Program-made: the position numbers and the translations under genes
DNA from: Roseibium album
GTDB taxonomy: Bacteria; Pseudomonadota; Alphaproteobacteria; Rhizobiales; Stappiaceae
Direction of reading: 5' to 3'
DNA length: 64,000 nt
Assembly (NCBI GenBank): GCA_001404055.1
Contig: CXTY01000005.1
Location: 434,001 to 498,000 of the forward strand
The notes under the pieces: generated by a model
Database searches by the model: none
Told to the model about the DNA's origin: nothing
Seen by the model: the letters and a program-made list of their open reading frames with translations, nothing else
Part shown: positions 29,372 through 37,451 of the stretch, piece after piece
Layout of the letters: each line of letters opens with the position of its first letter
Numbering within the stretch: the stretch's first letter is position 1

Positions 29372-30703
29372 ATGAGCGCGACCTATGACCTGATCCTGAA
29401 AGGTGGAACCGTTGTTAATCAGGACGGTGAGGGGCAGCGCGATGTCGGTATCAAGGACGGTCGTATAGCCGGGATCGGGTCTTTTGACGGATCGCAGGCC
29501 GGCAAAGTGATCAACCTCACCGGTTTGCACGTCCTGCCAGGTGTCATGGACACGCAGGTACATTTTCGCGAGCCAGGTCTGGATCACAAGGAAGATCTGG
29601 AATCAGGTTCCCGCGCTGCTGCCATGGGCGGCGTCACTTCGGTATTTGAAATGCCGAACACCAATCCTTTGACAACTTCGGAAGCGGCGTTGGCGGACAA
29701 GGTCCGGCGTGGCCATCACCGCATGCACTGCGACTTTGCATTCTGGGTTGGCGGTACACGGGAAAATGTAAAGGACATTCCTGAGCTGGAGCGGCTGCCG
29801 GCCGCTGCTGGCATCAAGGTATTCATGGGGTCCTCCACCGGGGATCTTCTTGTGGAAGATGATCAAGGCGTAAGGGACATTCTTTCCACGACACGTCGGC
29901 GTGCGGCATTCCACTCTGAAGACGAGTTTCGTCTCAGGGAACGTGAGGGAGAACGGGTCGAAGGCGACCCGAGTTCACATCCGATCTGGCGCGATGAGGT
30001 CGCCGCGTTGCAATGTACGCAGCGCCTGGTGAGCATCGCGCGGGAAACCGGCGCCAAGATCCACATCCTGCATTTGTCGACTGCTGAAGAAGTTGACTAC
30101 CTGATCGACCACAAGGATGTGGCTTCGATTGAAGTAACGCCGCATCACCTGACACTGACAGATGAAGCCTATCACCGGCTTGGGACGCTGGTGCAGATGA
30201 ACCCGCCGGTTCGCGCGCCGCGCCATTCGGAACGTCTTTGGTGGGGGCTTCAACAGGGTATCCTGGACATATTCGGCTCAGATCATGCGCCACATCTTCT
30301 GGAAGAAAAGCAGAAGCCCTATCCGGCATCGCCCTCAGGCATGACAGGGGTGCAGACGCTGGTGCCGATCATGCTTGACCATGTCAACGCTGGCCGGTTG
30401 AGCCTCGCACGGTTCGTCGACATGACCAGCGCTGGGCCGGCGCGCCTGTTCCAAACAGCACGCAAGGGCCGGATTGCTGTTGGATATGATGCGGACTTTA
30501 CGGTCGTCGACCTGAAGCATAAGGAAACCATCCGTAATGAATGGATTGCTTCCAAGTGTGGCTGGACACCGTATGACGGCAAAGAAGTCACCGGCTGGCC
30601 AGTCGGCACGATCGTGAGAGGCCAGCGAGTCATGTGGGAAGGGGAACTATCGACGCCTTCGCGTGGTGAAGCGGTAGTCTTTCAAGATGGCATGAAGTCC
30701 TAA
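29372..30703 (+). CDS. Dihydroorotase-like cyclic amidohydrolase
   Basis: COG0044-type amidohydrolase of 443 residues, annotated in relatives as dihydroorotase. The barrel motifs are HVLPGVMDTQVHFREPGLDH, GGVTSVFEMPNTNPLT, GIKVFMGSSTGDLLV (bridging Lys), HILHLSTAEEV, EVTPHHLTL and GSDHAPHLLEEK (catalytic Asp). In the first motif the usual D-x-H-x-H reads D-T-Q-V-H, so one metal-binding His is Gln. No pyrB or other pyrimidine gene is adjacent, so a different ring-opening role is possible. ATG 29372 follows GGAGGTG. Confidence 0.85.
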   Translation: MSATYDLILKGGTVVNQDGEGQRDVGIKDGRIAGIGSFDGSQAGKVINLTGLHVLPGVMDTQVHFREPGLDHKEDLESGSRAAAMGGVTSVFEMPNTNPLTTSEAALADKVRRGHHRMHCDFAFWVGGTRENVKDIPELERLPAAAGIKVFMGSSTGDLLVEDDQGVRDILSTTRRRAAFHSEDEFRLREREGERVEGDPSSHPIWRDEVAALQCTQRLVSIARETGAKIHILHLSTAEEVDYLIDHKDVASIEVTPHHLTLTDEAYHRLGTLVQMNPPVRAPRHSERLWWGLQQGILDIFGSDHAPHLLEEKQKPYPASPSGMTGVQTLVPIMLDHVNAGRLSLARFVDMTSAGPARLFQTARKGRIAVGYDADFTVVDLKHKETIRNEWIASKCGWTPYDGKEVTGWPVGTIVRGQRVMWEGELSTPSRGEAVVFQDGMKS

Positions 30704-30730
30704 AAAAAGCGGATAGCTGGATCGCTTTTT
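30704..30730 (+). terminator. Terminator of the dihydroorotase-like gene
   Basis: AAAAAGCG (30704-30711) pairs with CGCTTTTT (30723-30730), an 11-base loop between, directly after the stop codon; the T run is part of the 3' arm. Beyond it, up to 30977, no gene is seen; this stretch must hold the L,D-transpeptidase promoter. Confidence 0.7.
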
Positions 30731-30977
30731 GTTGGAAACTGCGAAAGCAGCTTCTGGCATCCCACCCGGTTGCGCAACTTTTCCCGACCTGATCAAGAAC
30801 GAGCGGCGATTCCGTACAAATTGTGATGTGAATAACAGCTTGAAGCCCGCTACAATGAGATACCGGGGAAAAGAACGAAGGAAACCAATGAGTAACCGTC
30901 TTTCCTAACCCGATCTACACAGGTCGCTGTTAGTGTTTTTTACGAGCTTATTGAGTTTTGCGTTGGGGAGCTCTGGG

Positions 30978-32207
30978 ATGCTGTCGATACATAAAAATAA
31001 TTGGAATACACGCACAAGCGTACTCGCGAAGATCGCTGGTGCCGCGCTTTTGTCTATCACCTCTCTTTCCGGAGCCGCAGCTCGCGATGCTGCGCCCGCT
31101 GCCGAAAGTGAGCCACAGGAAGCGGCACCGCTGCATATGCTGGTGTCGCTGAACGAGCAAAAGATCAAGGTATATCAGGGTCTCGATCTGATAGAGACGT
31201 CTCCGATATCCTCTGGAAAGAGCGGATACAGCACGCCGACTGGCGTCTTTTCAATTCTGGAAAAGCGCCGTAAGCACTTTTCAAATCTCTACGACAATGC
31301 GCCAATGCCGCTCATGCAGCGGTTGACTTGGTCAGGCATTGCATTGCACGTGGGCAAACTTCCCGGGTATCCGGCCTCTCACGGTTGCATTCGTTTACCG
31401 CGCCCATTTGCAAGCTCGCTCTACAATTTGACAAATCGGGGTATGCACGTTGTTGTAACCCGCGATCTGACTGAACCTGTTGGCGTGCGCCACGGTGTGC
31501 TGCCGCAACCTTTTGTACCAAAGACAGAAGTTGCCAGCCTTTCCGGAAAGACAATTGCGGCTGATCCGGCTTTGCGCGGCGCCATTCGTCCTGTGATACT
31601 CGAAAATTCCGTGCCTTTGCTACAGCCGGACAACCCGCATTTTGACCGGCCGCTGCGCATGATTATCACGCCGCAAAAACCGCTCAGCCGCATGAAGGTC
31701 CTGCAGCGTCTTCTCAATCAGATGGGGTTTAACGCAGGTCCGGTTGACGGCGTCATGGGCCGAAAGACCCGCGCTGCAATCAGCCTCTATCAGGAAGGTG
31801 CGGAACTGCCGGTAACCGGCCGCGTCACGGATGCAATCGTCGCTCGCATTCACAAGGACGCCGGATACGAAAAGCCTCACAATGCTGTCTTGCGTGTGCG
31901 CCGGAAATTCAGAGACATCTATCAGGCTCCCGTATCTGTAAAAGAGATTGATCGGGAAATCGGCACGCATGTCTTTACTGCGCTCCAGTTCAAGCAGGGT
32001 GAGAGCTCCGTCGACTGGATTGCAGTTTCAGCTGAAGGCGCACGTGGTGGCGCTTCCATCGATTTGCTGGAACGGATCGACATTCCCGAAAAGGTGTCCA
32101 AAGAACTCTCGAAAATGCTAACGCCGGGTACGTCCCTGACGGTTACGGATCGAAGCTTCAAGCGGAACACCGGCCTGGGCACCGACTTTGTCGTGATCAC
32201 ACGCTGA
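30978..32207 (+). CDS. L,D-transpeptidase with peptidoglycan-binding domain
   Basis: Periplasmic YkuD-type enzyme making 3-3 crosslinks or attaching proteins to peptidoglycan; 409 residues. Signal peptide: LAKIAGAALLSITSLSGAAA. The YkuD domain (about 50-170) has the catalytic motif HVGKLPGYPASHGCIRLPR with the nucleophile Cys. A PG_binding_1 domain follows (about 230-290; LLNQMGFNAGPVDGVMGRKT). The last 120 residues are unrecognised. ATG 30978 with GGGGAG upstream is preferred to the earlier in-frame start at 30933. Confidence 0.9.
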   Translation: MLSIHKNNWNTRTSVLAKIAGAALLSITSLSGAAARDAAPAAESEPQEAAPLHMLVSLNEQKIKVYQGLDLIETSPISSGKSGYSTPTGVFSILEKRRKHFSNLYDNAPMPLMQRLTWSGIALHVGKLPGYPASHGCIRLPRPFASSLYNLTNRGMHVVVTRDLTEPVGVRHGVLPQPFVPKTEVASLSGKTIAADPALRGAIRPVILENSVPLLQPDNPHFDRPLRMIITPQKPLSRMKVLQRLLNQMGFNAGPVDGVMGRKTRAAISLYQEGAELPVTGRVTDAIVARIHKDAGYEKPHNAVLRVRRKFRDIYQAPVSVKEIDREIGTHVFTALQFKQGESSVDWIAVSAEGARGGASIDLLERIDIPEKVSKELSKMLTPGTSLTVTDRSFKRNTGLGTDFVVITR

Positions 32208-32230
32208 TCCAGGCCAGATAACGCAATATG

Positions 32231-32253
32231 CCCCCGCTCCGGCGGGGGTTTTT
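32231..32253 (+). terminator. Terminator of the L,D-transpeptidase gene
   Basis: CCCCCGC (32231-32237) and GCGGGGG (32242-32248) around a 4-base loop TCCG, followed by five T. Classical rho-independent form, separating this gene from btaAB. Confidence 0.9.
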
Positions 32254-32281
32254 GTTTCAGCATGAAGCCAAAACCTCCCGT

Positions 32282-32310
32282 CCGTCACCATACTGTCGTC
32301 TCCCTGACGT
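32282..32310 (+). promoter_or_regulatory. Pho box before btaAB
   Basis: Three heptamers at exact 11-base spacing: CCGTCAC (32282), CTGTCGT (32293) and CTGACGT (32304), each separated by 4 bases. This is the PhoB-site pattern (CTGTCAT repeats). It lies 42 bases before the btaA ATG. PhoB control of betaine-lipid genes under phosphate limitation is established in Sinorhizobium meliloti; applying it here is inference. Confidence 0.72.
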
Positions 32311-32351
32311 ATCGCAAGGCGGTAATTCGCTCAGAAACCGGGGAGACCTTG

Positions 32352-33614
32352 ATGGCGCAGAACACGCTGACAGCATCAAAAAAACGGCTCAAGAAAGCGG
32401 TGCACCGCTCCGATGCTTCATCCAGTGAGGGGATGTTGGAGCGGCTGTTCACCTTCGTTTTCAAAGGCCTGGTCTATCCGCAGATCTGGGAAGACCCGGA
32501 CGTTGACATGAAGGCCCTGCGCCTGACGCCTGAATCCCGAATGATCACCATCGCCTCTGGTGGGTGTAATGTGATGTCGTACCTCACCGCCAATCCCGCA
32601 GAAATTATGGCAGTCGACCTGAACCGGGCACATGTCGCGTTGGGGCGCCTGAAGCTGGCGGCTGCAAAACATTTCCCTAATTACGAGACATTCTACCGGT
32701 TTTTCGGCGAGGCGGATGAAAAAGCCAATGTGGCAGCCTACAACCGTTTTCTGAAAGACAATCTTGATCCAGACACGGTTGCCTACTGGGAAGGCAGGGA
32801 CCTGGCCAACTGGGGACGCAAACGGATTACGCTTTTCTCTCGTGACCTCTACCACCACGGCTTGCTGGGTTACTGCATCGGCTTCGGCCATCTGATCGCA
32901 CGTCTTTATGGCATCAATCCGAAACACATGGTCAAAACAAGGTCTCTGGAAGAGCAAAGGAGCTTTTTCGATACCGCTCTTGCCCCGCTTTTCGACAAAC
33001 GACTGGTGCGTTGGGCAACGTCAAAAAAGATGTCTCTTTACGGACTGGGCATTCCACCGGCACAATATGACGCTCTGGTTTCCGCCAACGCGGATGGAGA
33101 CATGTCCGCGGTTCTGCGGCAGCGACTTGAAAAGCTGGCCTGCGATTTTTCCATGAAAGACAACTATTTTGCCTGGCAGGCATTCGGTCGAAGTTATGCG
33201 CCTTTGGGCAGCGAAACCTCAGCCGAGTCGGGGCCGTTGCCGCCATATTTGGAGTGGACCAACTTCGAGGATATTCGTGAACGAGCCGGTCGTGTCCGTT
33301 TTCTGAACCGCAACTTTACTGAACATCTTCAAACACTCCCTGACGATACGCTGGACGCTTATGTTCTGCTGGATGCGCAGGACTGGATGACAGATCAGCA
33401 ACTCAATTCACTCTGGGCAGAGGTCACGCGGACGGCACGTCCTGGCGCTCGGGTCATCTTCCGTACGGCAGCAGAACCAACTTTGCTTCCCGGGCGGGTC
33501 GCTGACCAGATCCTCAATCGTTGGACATACGAGGAAGAGGAAAGCCTTGAGCTTGGTCGACAAGACCGATCTTCGATCTACGGTGGCTTCCATCTTTATG
33601 TCTTCAACGGCTGA
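32352..33614 (+). CDS. btaA: SAM:diacylglycerol 3-amino-3-carboxypropyltransferase
   Basis: First enzyme of betaine-lipid (DGTS) synthesis; transfers the aminocarboxypropyl group of SAM to diacylglycerol at the membrane. DUF3419 family, 420 residues. Diagnostic text: LVYPQIWEDPDVDMKAL, ITIASGGCNVMSYL, AVDLNRAHVALGRLKL and, near the end, DAYVLLDAQDWM. ATG 32352 follows GGGGAG; the frame extends to 32262 but would run through the Pho box and is rejected. btaB follows after 23 bases. Confidence 0.93.
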   Translation: MAQNTLTASKKRLKKAVHRSDASSSEGMLERLFTFVFKGLVYPQIWEDPDVDMKALRLTPESRMITIASGGCNVMSYLTANPAEIMAVDLNRAHVALGRLKLAAAKHFPNYETFYRFFGEADEKANVAAYNRFLKDNLDPDTVAYWEGRDLANWGRKRITLFSRDLYHHGLLGYCIGFGHLIARLYGINPKHMVKTRSLEEQRSFFDTALAPLFDKRLVRWATSKKMSLYGLGIPPAQYDALVSANADGDMSAVLRQRLEKLACDFSMKDNYFAWQAFGRSYAPLGSETSAESGPLPPYLEWTNFEDIRERAGRVRFLNRNFTEHLQTLPDDTLDAYVLLDAQDWMTDQQLNSLWAEVTRTARPGARVIFRTAAEPTLLPGRVADQILNRWTYEEEESLELGRQDRSSIYGGFHLYVFNG

Positions 33615-33637
33615 TATCAGATCGGAGAGATGACCTC

Positions 33638-34294
33638 ATGAGCGAAGCCGCTGAGACAGCTCGGTTGATGGATACGATTTATCGCCACCAACGTCATTTT
33701 TATGATCTGACCCGCAAATTCTATCTACTTGGCCGCGATCATCTGATTGAGCAGTTGGATCCACCAGCAGGTGGTGCTGTGCTGGAACTCGGTTGCGGCA
33801 CGGGCCGCAATCTGATTGCGGCGGCAAAAAGATATCCGCAAGTGCGTTTCTATGGTCTCGATATCTCGCAGCACATGCTGGATACGGCTGCCACGAACAT
33901 CAGCAGGGCGGGTTTAAGTGATCGGATCAGCTTGATTCAGGGCGATGCTGCCAACGTGTCGGCAACCGACGCTTTTGAAGTTTCGGGTTTTGACCGGGTG
34001 TTTTATGCCTACACGCTCTCCATGATCCCGATCTGGCGGGAAGCGCTTGGTGCTGGAGCTGCTAAGTTAGCTGAAGGTGGCCAGATCCACGTGGTCGACT
34101 TTGGACAGCAAGGCCAGTTGCCTGTTTGGTTCAGGAAAGTCCTTTTCAAATGGCTTCAGTCTTTTCACGTGACACCACGTGCTGACCTGAAAAGGGAACT
34201 GGAAAAGATTTCTGAGCAAACTGTTTCTGACCTGATGTTCCAACCGCTTTATCGAGGTTACACAGATTATGCTGAATTGGTGAAGTGCAGGTAG
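33638..34294 (+). CDS. btaB: Diacylglyceryl-homoserine N-methyltransferase
   Basis: SAM methyltransferase that adds three methyl groups to diacylglyceryl-homoserine to give DGTS, 218 residues. Motif I is VLELGCGTGRNLIAAA, with an acidic GLDIS after beta-2, and the N-terminal YRHQRHFYDLTRKFYLLGRD is typical of BtaB. Position directly behind btaA makes the assignment strong. Phosphate starvation probably induces both, replacing phospholipids. Confidence 0.91.
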   Translation: MSEAAETARLMDTIYRHQRHFYDLTRKFYLLGRDHLIEQLDPPAGGAVLELGCGTGRNLIAAAKRYPQVRFYGLDISQHMLDTAATNISRAGLSDRISLIQGDAANVSATDAFEVSGFDRVFYAYTLSMIPIWREALGAGAAKLAEGGQIHVVDFGQQGQLPVWFRKVLFKWLQSFHVTPRADLKRELEKISEQTVSDLMFQPLYRGYTDYAELVKCR

Positions 34295-34472
34295 CGGGGC
34301 AACAACGGAATTGAAGAAGAACTGCGCAAGATTGGCAACGGTAATTTCTTGACATGAGAGGGAGTAGATCCTCGAAAGTCTTATGAGTCACATATATTAT
34401 ACGGTGATCATTTCCATAATTCATGCAACAGTATATTTTTGACGTAGCGTTAAAGGTGTACTTGGAGGGGTT

Positions 34473-34856
34473 ATGAGTGAAGCTGATAATAACATGGATC
34501 CGGCAGCCTGGGATCCGGCTTATGACGCGGTGAGCGCAGCGCCGAAACACCATAAAGTGTTGTTTGAGAATGATAAACTTCGAGTGCTTGAAGTTACTCT
34601 GGAGCCGCTGGACGAGGAACCGCTTCACCATCATCGTTGGCCGTCAGTATTTGTTTTGGACGAACTTCACGACCAGGTCCGGGATGTCTCTCCCGAAGGT
34701 GTGGAGTTGCCGCCGAGTCGCGATGTCTTGCGAGCTATCGAAGCATGGGATGGTCAATCGAGTCTTGTCGTTCATATGGCACCGCAGCCACTCGGACGCG
34801 TGCTGAACAAGGGCGACACAAATATCCACGGAATTAGGATTGAGATAAAGGGTTAG
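34473..34856 (+). CDS. Small cupin-like protein
   Basis: A 127-residue protein with a likely cupin barrel: FENDKLRVLEVTLEPLDEEP, then LHHHRWPSVFVLDEL, a His cluster suited to metal binding, and a late RVLNKGDTNIHGIRI strand with another His. No enzyme class can be named. A strong TTGGAGGGG ribosome binding site precedes ATG. The 178 bases before it are AT-rich with a TTGACA at 34349-34354 but no convincing -10 box. Confidence 0.7.
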   Translation: MSEADNNMDPAAWDPAYDAVSAAPKHHKVLFENDKLRVLEVTLEPLDEEPLHHHRWPSVFVLDELHDQVRDVSPEGVELPPSRDVLRAIEAWDGQSSLVVHMAPQPLGRVLNKGDTNIHGIRIEIKG

Positions 34857-34912
34857 CAGAGGTTTTGAACTTTAGGTGGCGGAAGCTTAGATAAAGCTGG
34901 GATTCGTCCAAC

Positions 34913-34950
34913 GTCTTGCAGATCCATGCAAGACCATCCTGGCTGGATGG
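34913..34950. repeat. Two adjoining hairpins between cupin and methyltransferase genes
   Basis: GTCTTGCA (34913-34920) pairs with TGCAAGAC (34927-34934), loop GATCCA; immediately after, CCATCC (34934-34939) pairs with GGATGG (34945-34950). No T run follows on either strand, so this is not a standard terminator. It could be a transcript-end structure or a dispersed repeat unit. Confidence 0.45.
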
Positions 34951-35066
34951 CGAGTGTTCGTCGGTTAAGTTTGATTGGCCGCTTTTGTGGGATCAAGCTC
35001 CTACTGAGGTTCACACTATGTTGTTCGTTCTAGATTTGGCAGAACAACGCGCGACGAGGATGAGAA

Positions 35067-35912
35067 ATGTCGGGCAATCAAAATCAAGCTGACTATTGGA
35101 GTTCGGAGAGTGGCTTGAAATGGATTTGGTTTGAGAAAGAACTTGATCTTGTATTCAATGCCGTTGATGAAGCCTTGATAAGAAAATCGTTACCCCAAAC
35201 GGGCGAAAGTGTTCTGGATATTGGGTGCGGTACAGGTGCAACAACAAGAACGTTTTCAAAGTACATTTCGCCTGGGGGGCAATCGCGAGCGGTGGACATT
35301 TCGCCGCCAATGATTGATCAGGCGAAAGCTCACGTACACGAGCATTCGGTGAAACCCACATACCATTTGGCTGATGTTCAAAGCGATCCGATTCCGGGGG
35401 CGCCGTTTGACTTGGTAATATCGCGATTTGGCGCAATGTTTTTTGCAGACTCAACTGCGGCTTTCGCCAATGTTCGTGAGCACATGAAGTCTGATGGAAG
35501 AATGGTGCTCGCTGCTTGGGCAAAGGCCCAGGGTAATCCTTGGTTCGAGGCGCCTAAAGACGGTGCCGTTAACAGGATGGGACCTATGGATCACTCTGAT
35601 CCCAATGCGCCAGGGCCGCTTGGGTTTCAGAACATCGAACACGTTGTTGGTGTTCTGAGGCAATCCGGATTTGTCGACGTGTCCGGTGAGACAACGGATG
35701 TTATTCTGGCGCACCCGGGACCCCTCGAACGTGTTGCCGCGCTTGCCTCAAATATTGGGCCAGCTGCAAGAATTTTGAAGAAATATAACGGAACGAAGGC
35801 CGATGTTGAGGCGATCAAAAACTATGTCTTTGAAAGATTTCGGGGCTTTGAAACCGAGGGCGGCGTTCGCATTCCGGCAAGACTGAATTTCTTTTTCGCA
35901 CGTAACGAGTAG
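35067..35912 (+). CDS. Class I SAM-dependent methyltransferase
   Basis: A 281-residue methyltransferase of the UbiE/COQ5-like type. Motif I VLDIGCGTGATTRTFSKYIS, post-I acidic AVDISPPMIDQAKA, motif II region FDLVISRFGAMFF and motif III DGRMVLAAWA are clear. The N-terminal QADYWSSESGLKW is common in small-molecule methyltransferases. Substrate is unknown. It heads an accessory-looking group with the MBL-fold gene 91 bases downstream. Confidence 0.85.
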   Translation: MSGNQNQADYWSSESGLKWIWFEKELDLVFNAVDEALIRKSLPQTGESVLDIGCGTGATTRTFSKYISPGGQSRAVDISPPMIDQAKAHVHEHSVKPTYHLADVQSDPIPGAPFDLVISRFGAMFFADSTAAFANVREHMKSDGRMVLAAWAKAQGNPWFEAPKDGAVNRMGPMDHSDPNAPGPLGFQNIEHVVGVLRQSGFVDVSGETTDVILAHPGPLERVAALASNIGPAARILKKYNGTKADVEAIKNYVFERFRGFETEGGVRIPARLNFFFARNE

Positions 35913-36003
35913 TGAAAGCGAACACGACTGCAGCGACGACTTCATTCGCTTTGAATGCCGTTACCAATTGCAAAGCGGGTACACGTTAGAGGAAGGGCAT
36001 AAA

Positions 36004-36789
36004 GTGAAAATTAGGCTCTTGAACGAGAACTTGGTTTCAGACCTTTGCTGGCTTGCAGAGTATGGGTTTTCGGCATGGATCGAATATGGGCGAACACGCA
36101 TCCTCTTTGACACTGGTTGGTCTGACGTATGGTGCAGGAACGCCGAGACTGCCGAAATCGATGTTCAATCTGCTGACGTCATCGCGCTTTCCCATTTTCA
36201 TAGTGATCATTCTCGCGGTCTGCTCTTTCATCCTTTCGTTGAGAATAAGAAACTCATCCTACACCCTCGAGTGATGACCGCGTTGCTTGACCCGTTCATA
36301 GAACCGCCTGATCGCCATCTCCCTCACAGGTATTCGGAAATTGAACGGAAAATTCGTTCTGATTTTCAGATCGTAGAGGCTTCAGAGCCTTTGGAATTCA
36401 CATCAGGTGCGTTTTTTTTGGGTCAGATTCCCAGAGTAATACCATTCGAGCGAGGGTATTATTACGAAGACGCAATGGAAGATGACACTGCATTAGCTTT
36501 CCGGACCGACAAAGGGGCCGTCGTGGTGACTGGTTGCTCGCACAGTGGTATCTGCAACATTTGTACCTACGCAAAAGAGATCACCGGCCAAGATTTGCAT
36601 GCAGTAATCGGCGGCTTCCATCTTGTTCACCCCGAGAAGCCTGCGGTCGAGGAAACGATCGAGTGGTTCAAAGCCGAGAAAATTCCCCGACTGCTACCGG
36701 TTCATTGTGTTTCCTTCGACATCCAGGCCCGTCTACAAACAGAATTTGAGTATGATCGGCCCGGAGCGGGGTCATTGATCGAAATCTGA
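36004..36789 (+). CDS. Metallo-beta-lactamase-fold hydrolase
   Basis: A 261-residue MBL-fold protein. Metal site: SHFHSDHSRGL (H-x-H-x-D-H), a later His in VVVTGCSHSGICNIC, and VIGGFHLVHP and LLPVHCVSFD near the end. This layout matches the group often annotated as 7,8-dihydropterin-6-methyl-4-(ribofuranosyl)aminobenzene-phosphate synthase-like, whose bacterial members have unknown substrates. GTG 36004 is chosen because GAGGAAGG (35989-35996) lies at the proper distance; a TTG at 35968 is also in frame. Confidence 0.82.
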   Translation: MKIRLLNENLVSDLCWLAEYGFSAWIEYGRTRILFDTGWSDVWCRNAETAEIDVQSADVIALSHFHSDHSRGLLFHPFVENKKLILHPRVMTALLDPFIEPPDRHLPHRYSEIERKIRSDFQIVEASEPLEFTSGAFFLGQIPRVIPFERGYYYEDAMEDDTALAFRTDKGAVVVTGCSHSGICNICTYAKEITGQDLHAVIGGFHLVHPEKPAVEETIEWFKAEKIPRLLPVHCVSFDIQARLQTEFEYDRPGAGSLIEI

Positions 36790-36792
36790 ACA

Positions 36793-36936
36793 ATGGCTGT
36801 ATCTACGTTTTTTGAGGAGGAGGCGAAGCAATCATGCTCAGAAGTTGCTTCGATAGCCGCTCGTAGGTGAAGGGGACCAAATGCGTTGATGGCGTTAACG
36901 CATGTCTTCGGCAACCATATTGGCCGCCTAATATGA
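36793..36936 (+). pseudogene. Possible remnant of a small gene with an in-frame stop
   Basis: From ATG 36793 a frame reads 25 codons (ending SEVASIAARR) to TGA at 36868-36870, then continues in the same frame with protein-like text GPNALMALTHVFGNHIGRLI up to a stop at 36936. The sequence on both sides of the stop looks coding-like. I do not recognise the family. It could be a decayed gene end or chance. Confidence 0.3.
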
Positions 36937-37026
36937 GAGAGGTTTGCCTTTCTCACGAGAAATGCGGGTCAATCCGTGTGACATTTAGATTGGAACGAGT
37001 TTTCATTTGGGAACGCCGGGAGCAGC

Positions 37027-37062
37027 TTGACATTCTATTTTAATATCGAGATATTTCGATAT
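37027..37062 (+). promoter_or_regulatory. ArsR-type promoter/operator, self-regulatory
   Basis: A consensus -35 TTGACA (37027-37032) and, 17 bases on, a -10-like GATATT (37050-37055). The -10 lies in the centre of a perfect inverted repeat ATATCGA-N6-TCGATAT (37043-37062). Repressor on this site would cover the -10. The predicted transcript starts at about 37062, right at the ATG (37063), which suggests a leaderless mRNA; no ribosome binding site precedes that ATG. Confidence 0.68.
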
Positions 37063-37371
37063 ATGGACATAGAAAAATCGATTTCGGCCCTGAACAACCC
37101 TGCAAGGCGCAGAATATTGGAGTGGCTCAAGGATAGGTCAAACTTTCCTCCTGCTTTGCCTGAGCATGCTGATCTGGAGGGCGTATGTGTCGGCTACATT
37201 CAGGAAAAGGCACAATTGTCCCAATCTACAATTTCAAATTACATGGGACTGTTGAAACAGGCGGGATTTGTCATTGCTGAACGCCATGGACAGTGGACGT
37301 TTTATCGTCGCGACGAAAAGAACATTCGGTTGTTCCTTGCCGCTGTTCAAGACGAACTGTTGAAGCCGTGA
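37063..37371 (+). CDS. ArsR-family winged-helix repressor
   Basis: A 102-residue metalloregulator-like repressor. The start DIEKSISALNNPARRRILEW is typical of the family; the recognition helix lies in LSQSTISNYMGLLKQAGFV, followed by wing AERHGQWTFYRRDE. A Cys at VCVGY precedes the HTH but no CxC metal site is seen, so the signal is not obviously a metal. ATG 37063 was chosen over the TTG at 37027, which is the -35 box. The gene probably represses itself and the downstream flavin oxidoreductase. Confidence 0.86.
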   Translation: MDIEKSISALNNPARRRILEWLKDRSNFPPALPEHADLEGVCVGYIQEKAQLSQSTISNYMGLLKQAGFVIAERHGQWTFYRRDEKNIRLFLAAVQDELLKP

Positions 37372-37422
37372 AACATTGAGAAGGTCGGGTGCCGAAACGC
37401 CTTTATGACCTGAAATACCGGA

Positions 37423-37442
37423 ATATCGAAATATTACGATGG
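37423..37442 (+). promoter_or_regulatory. Second ArsR-type site before the flavin oxidoreductase
   Basis: ATATCGA-AATATT-ACGAT at 37423-37440 matches the left arm (7/7), the spacer (5/6) and CGAT of the right arm of the site upstream of the ArsR gene. It lies 10 bases before the oxidoreductase ATG. The central AATATT could serve as a -10; no good -35 is visible. Confidence 0.55.
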
Positions 37443-37451
37443 GAGCGGAGA

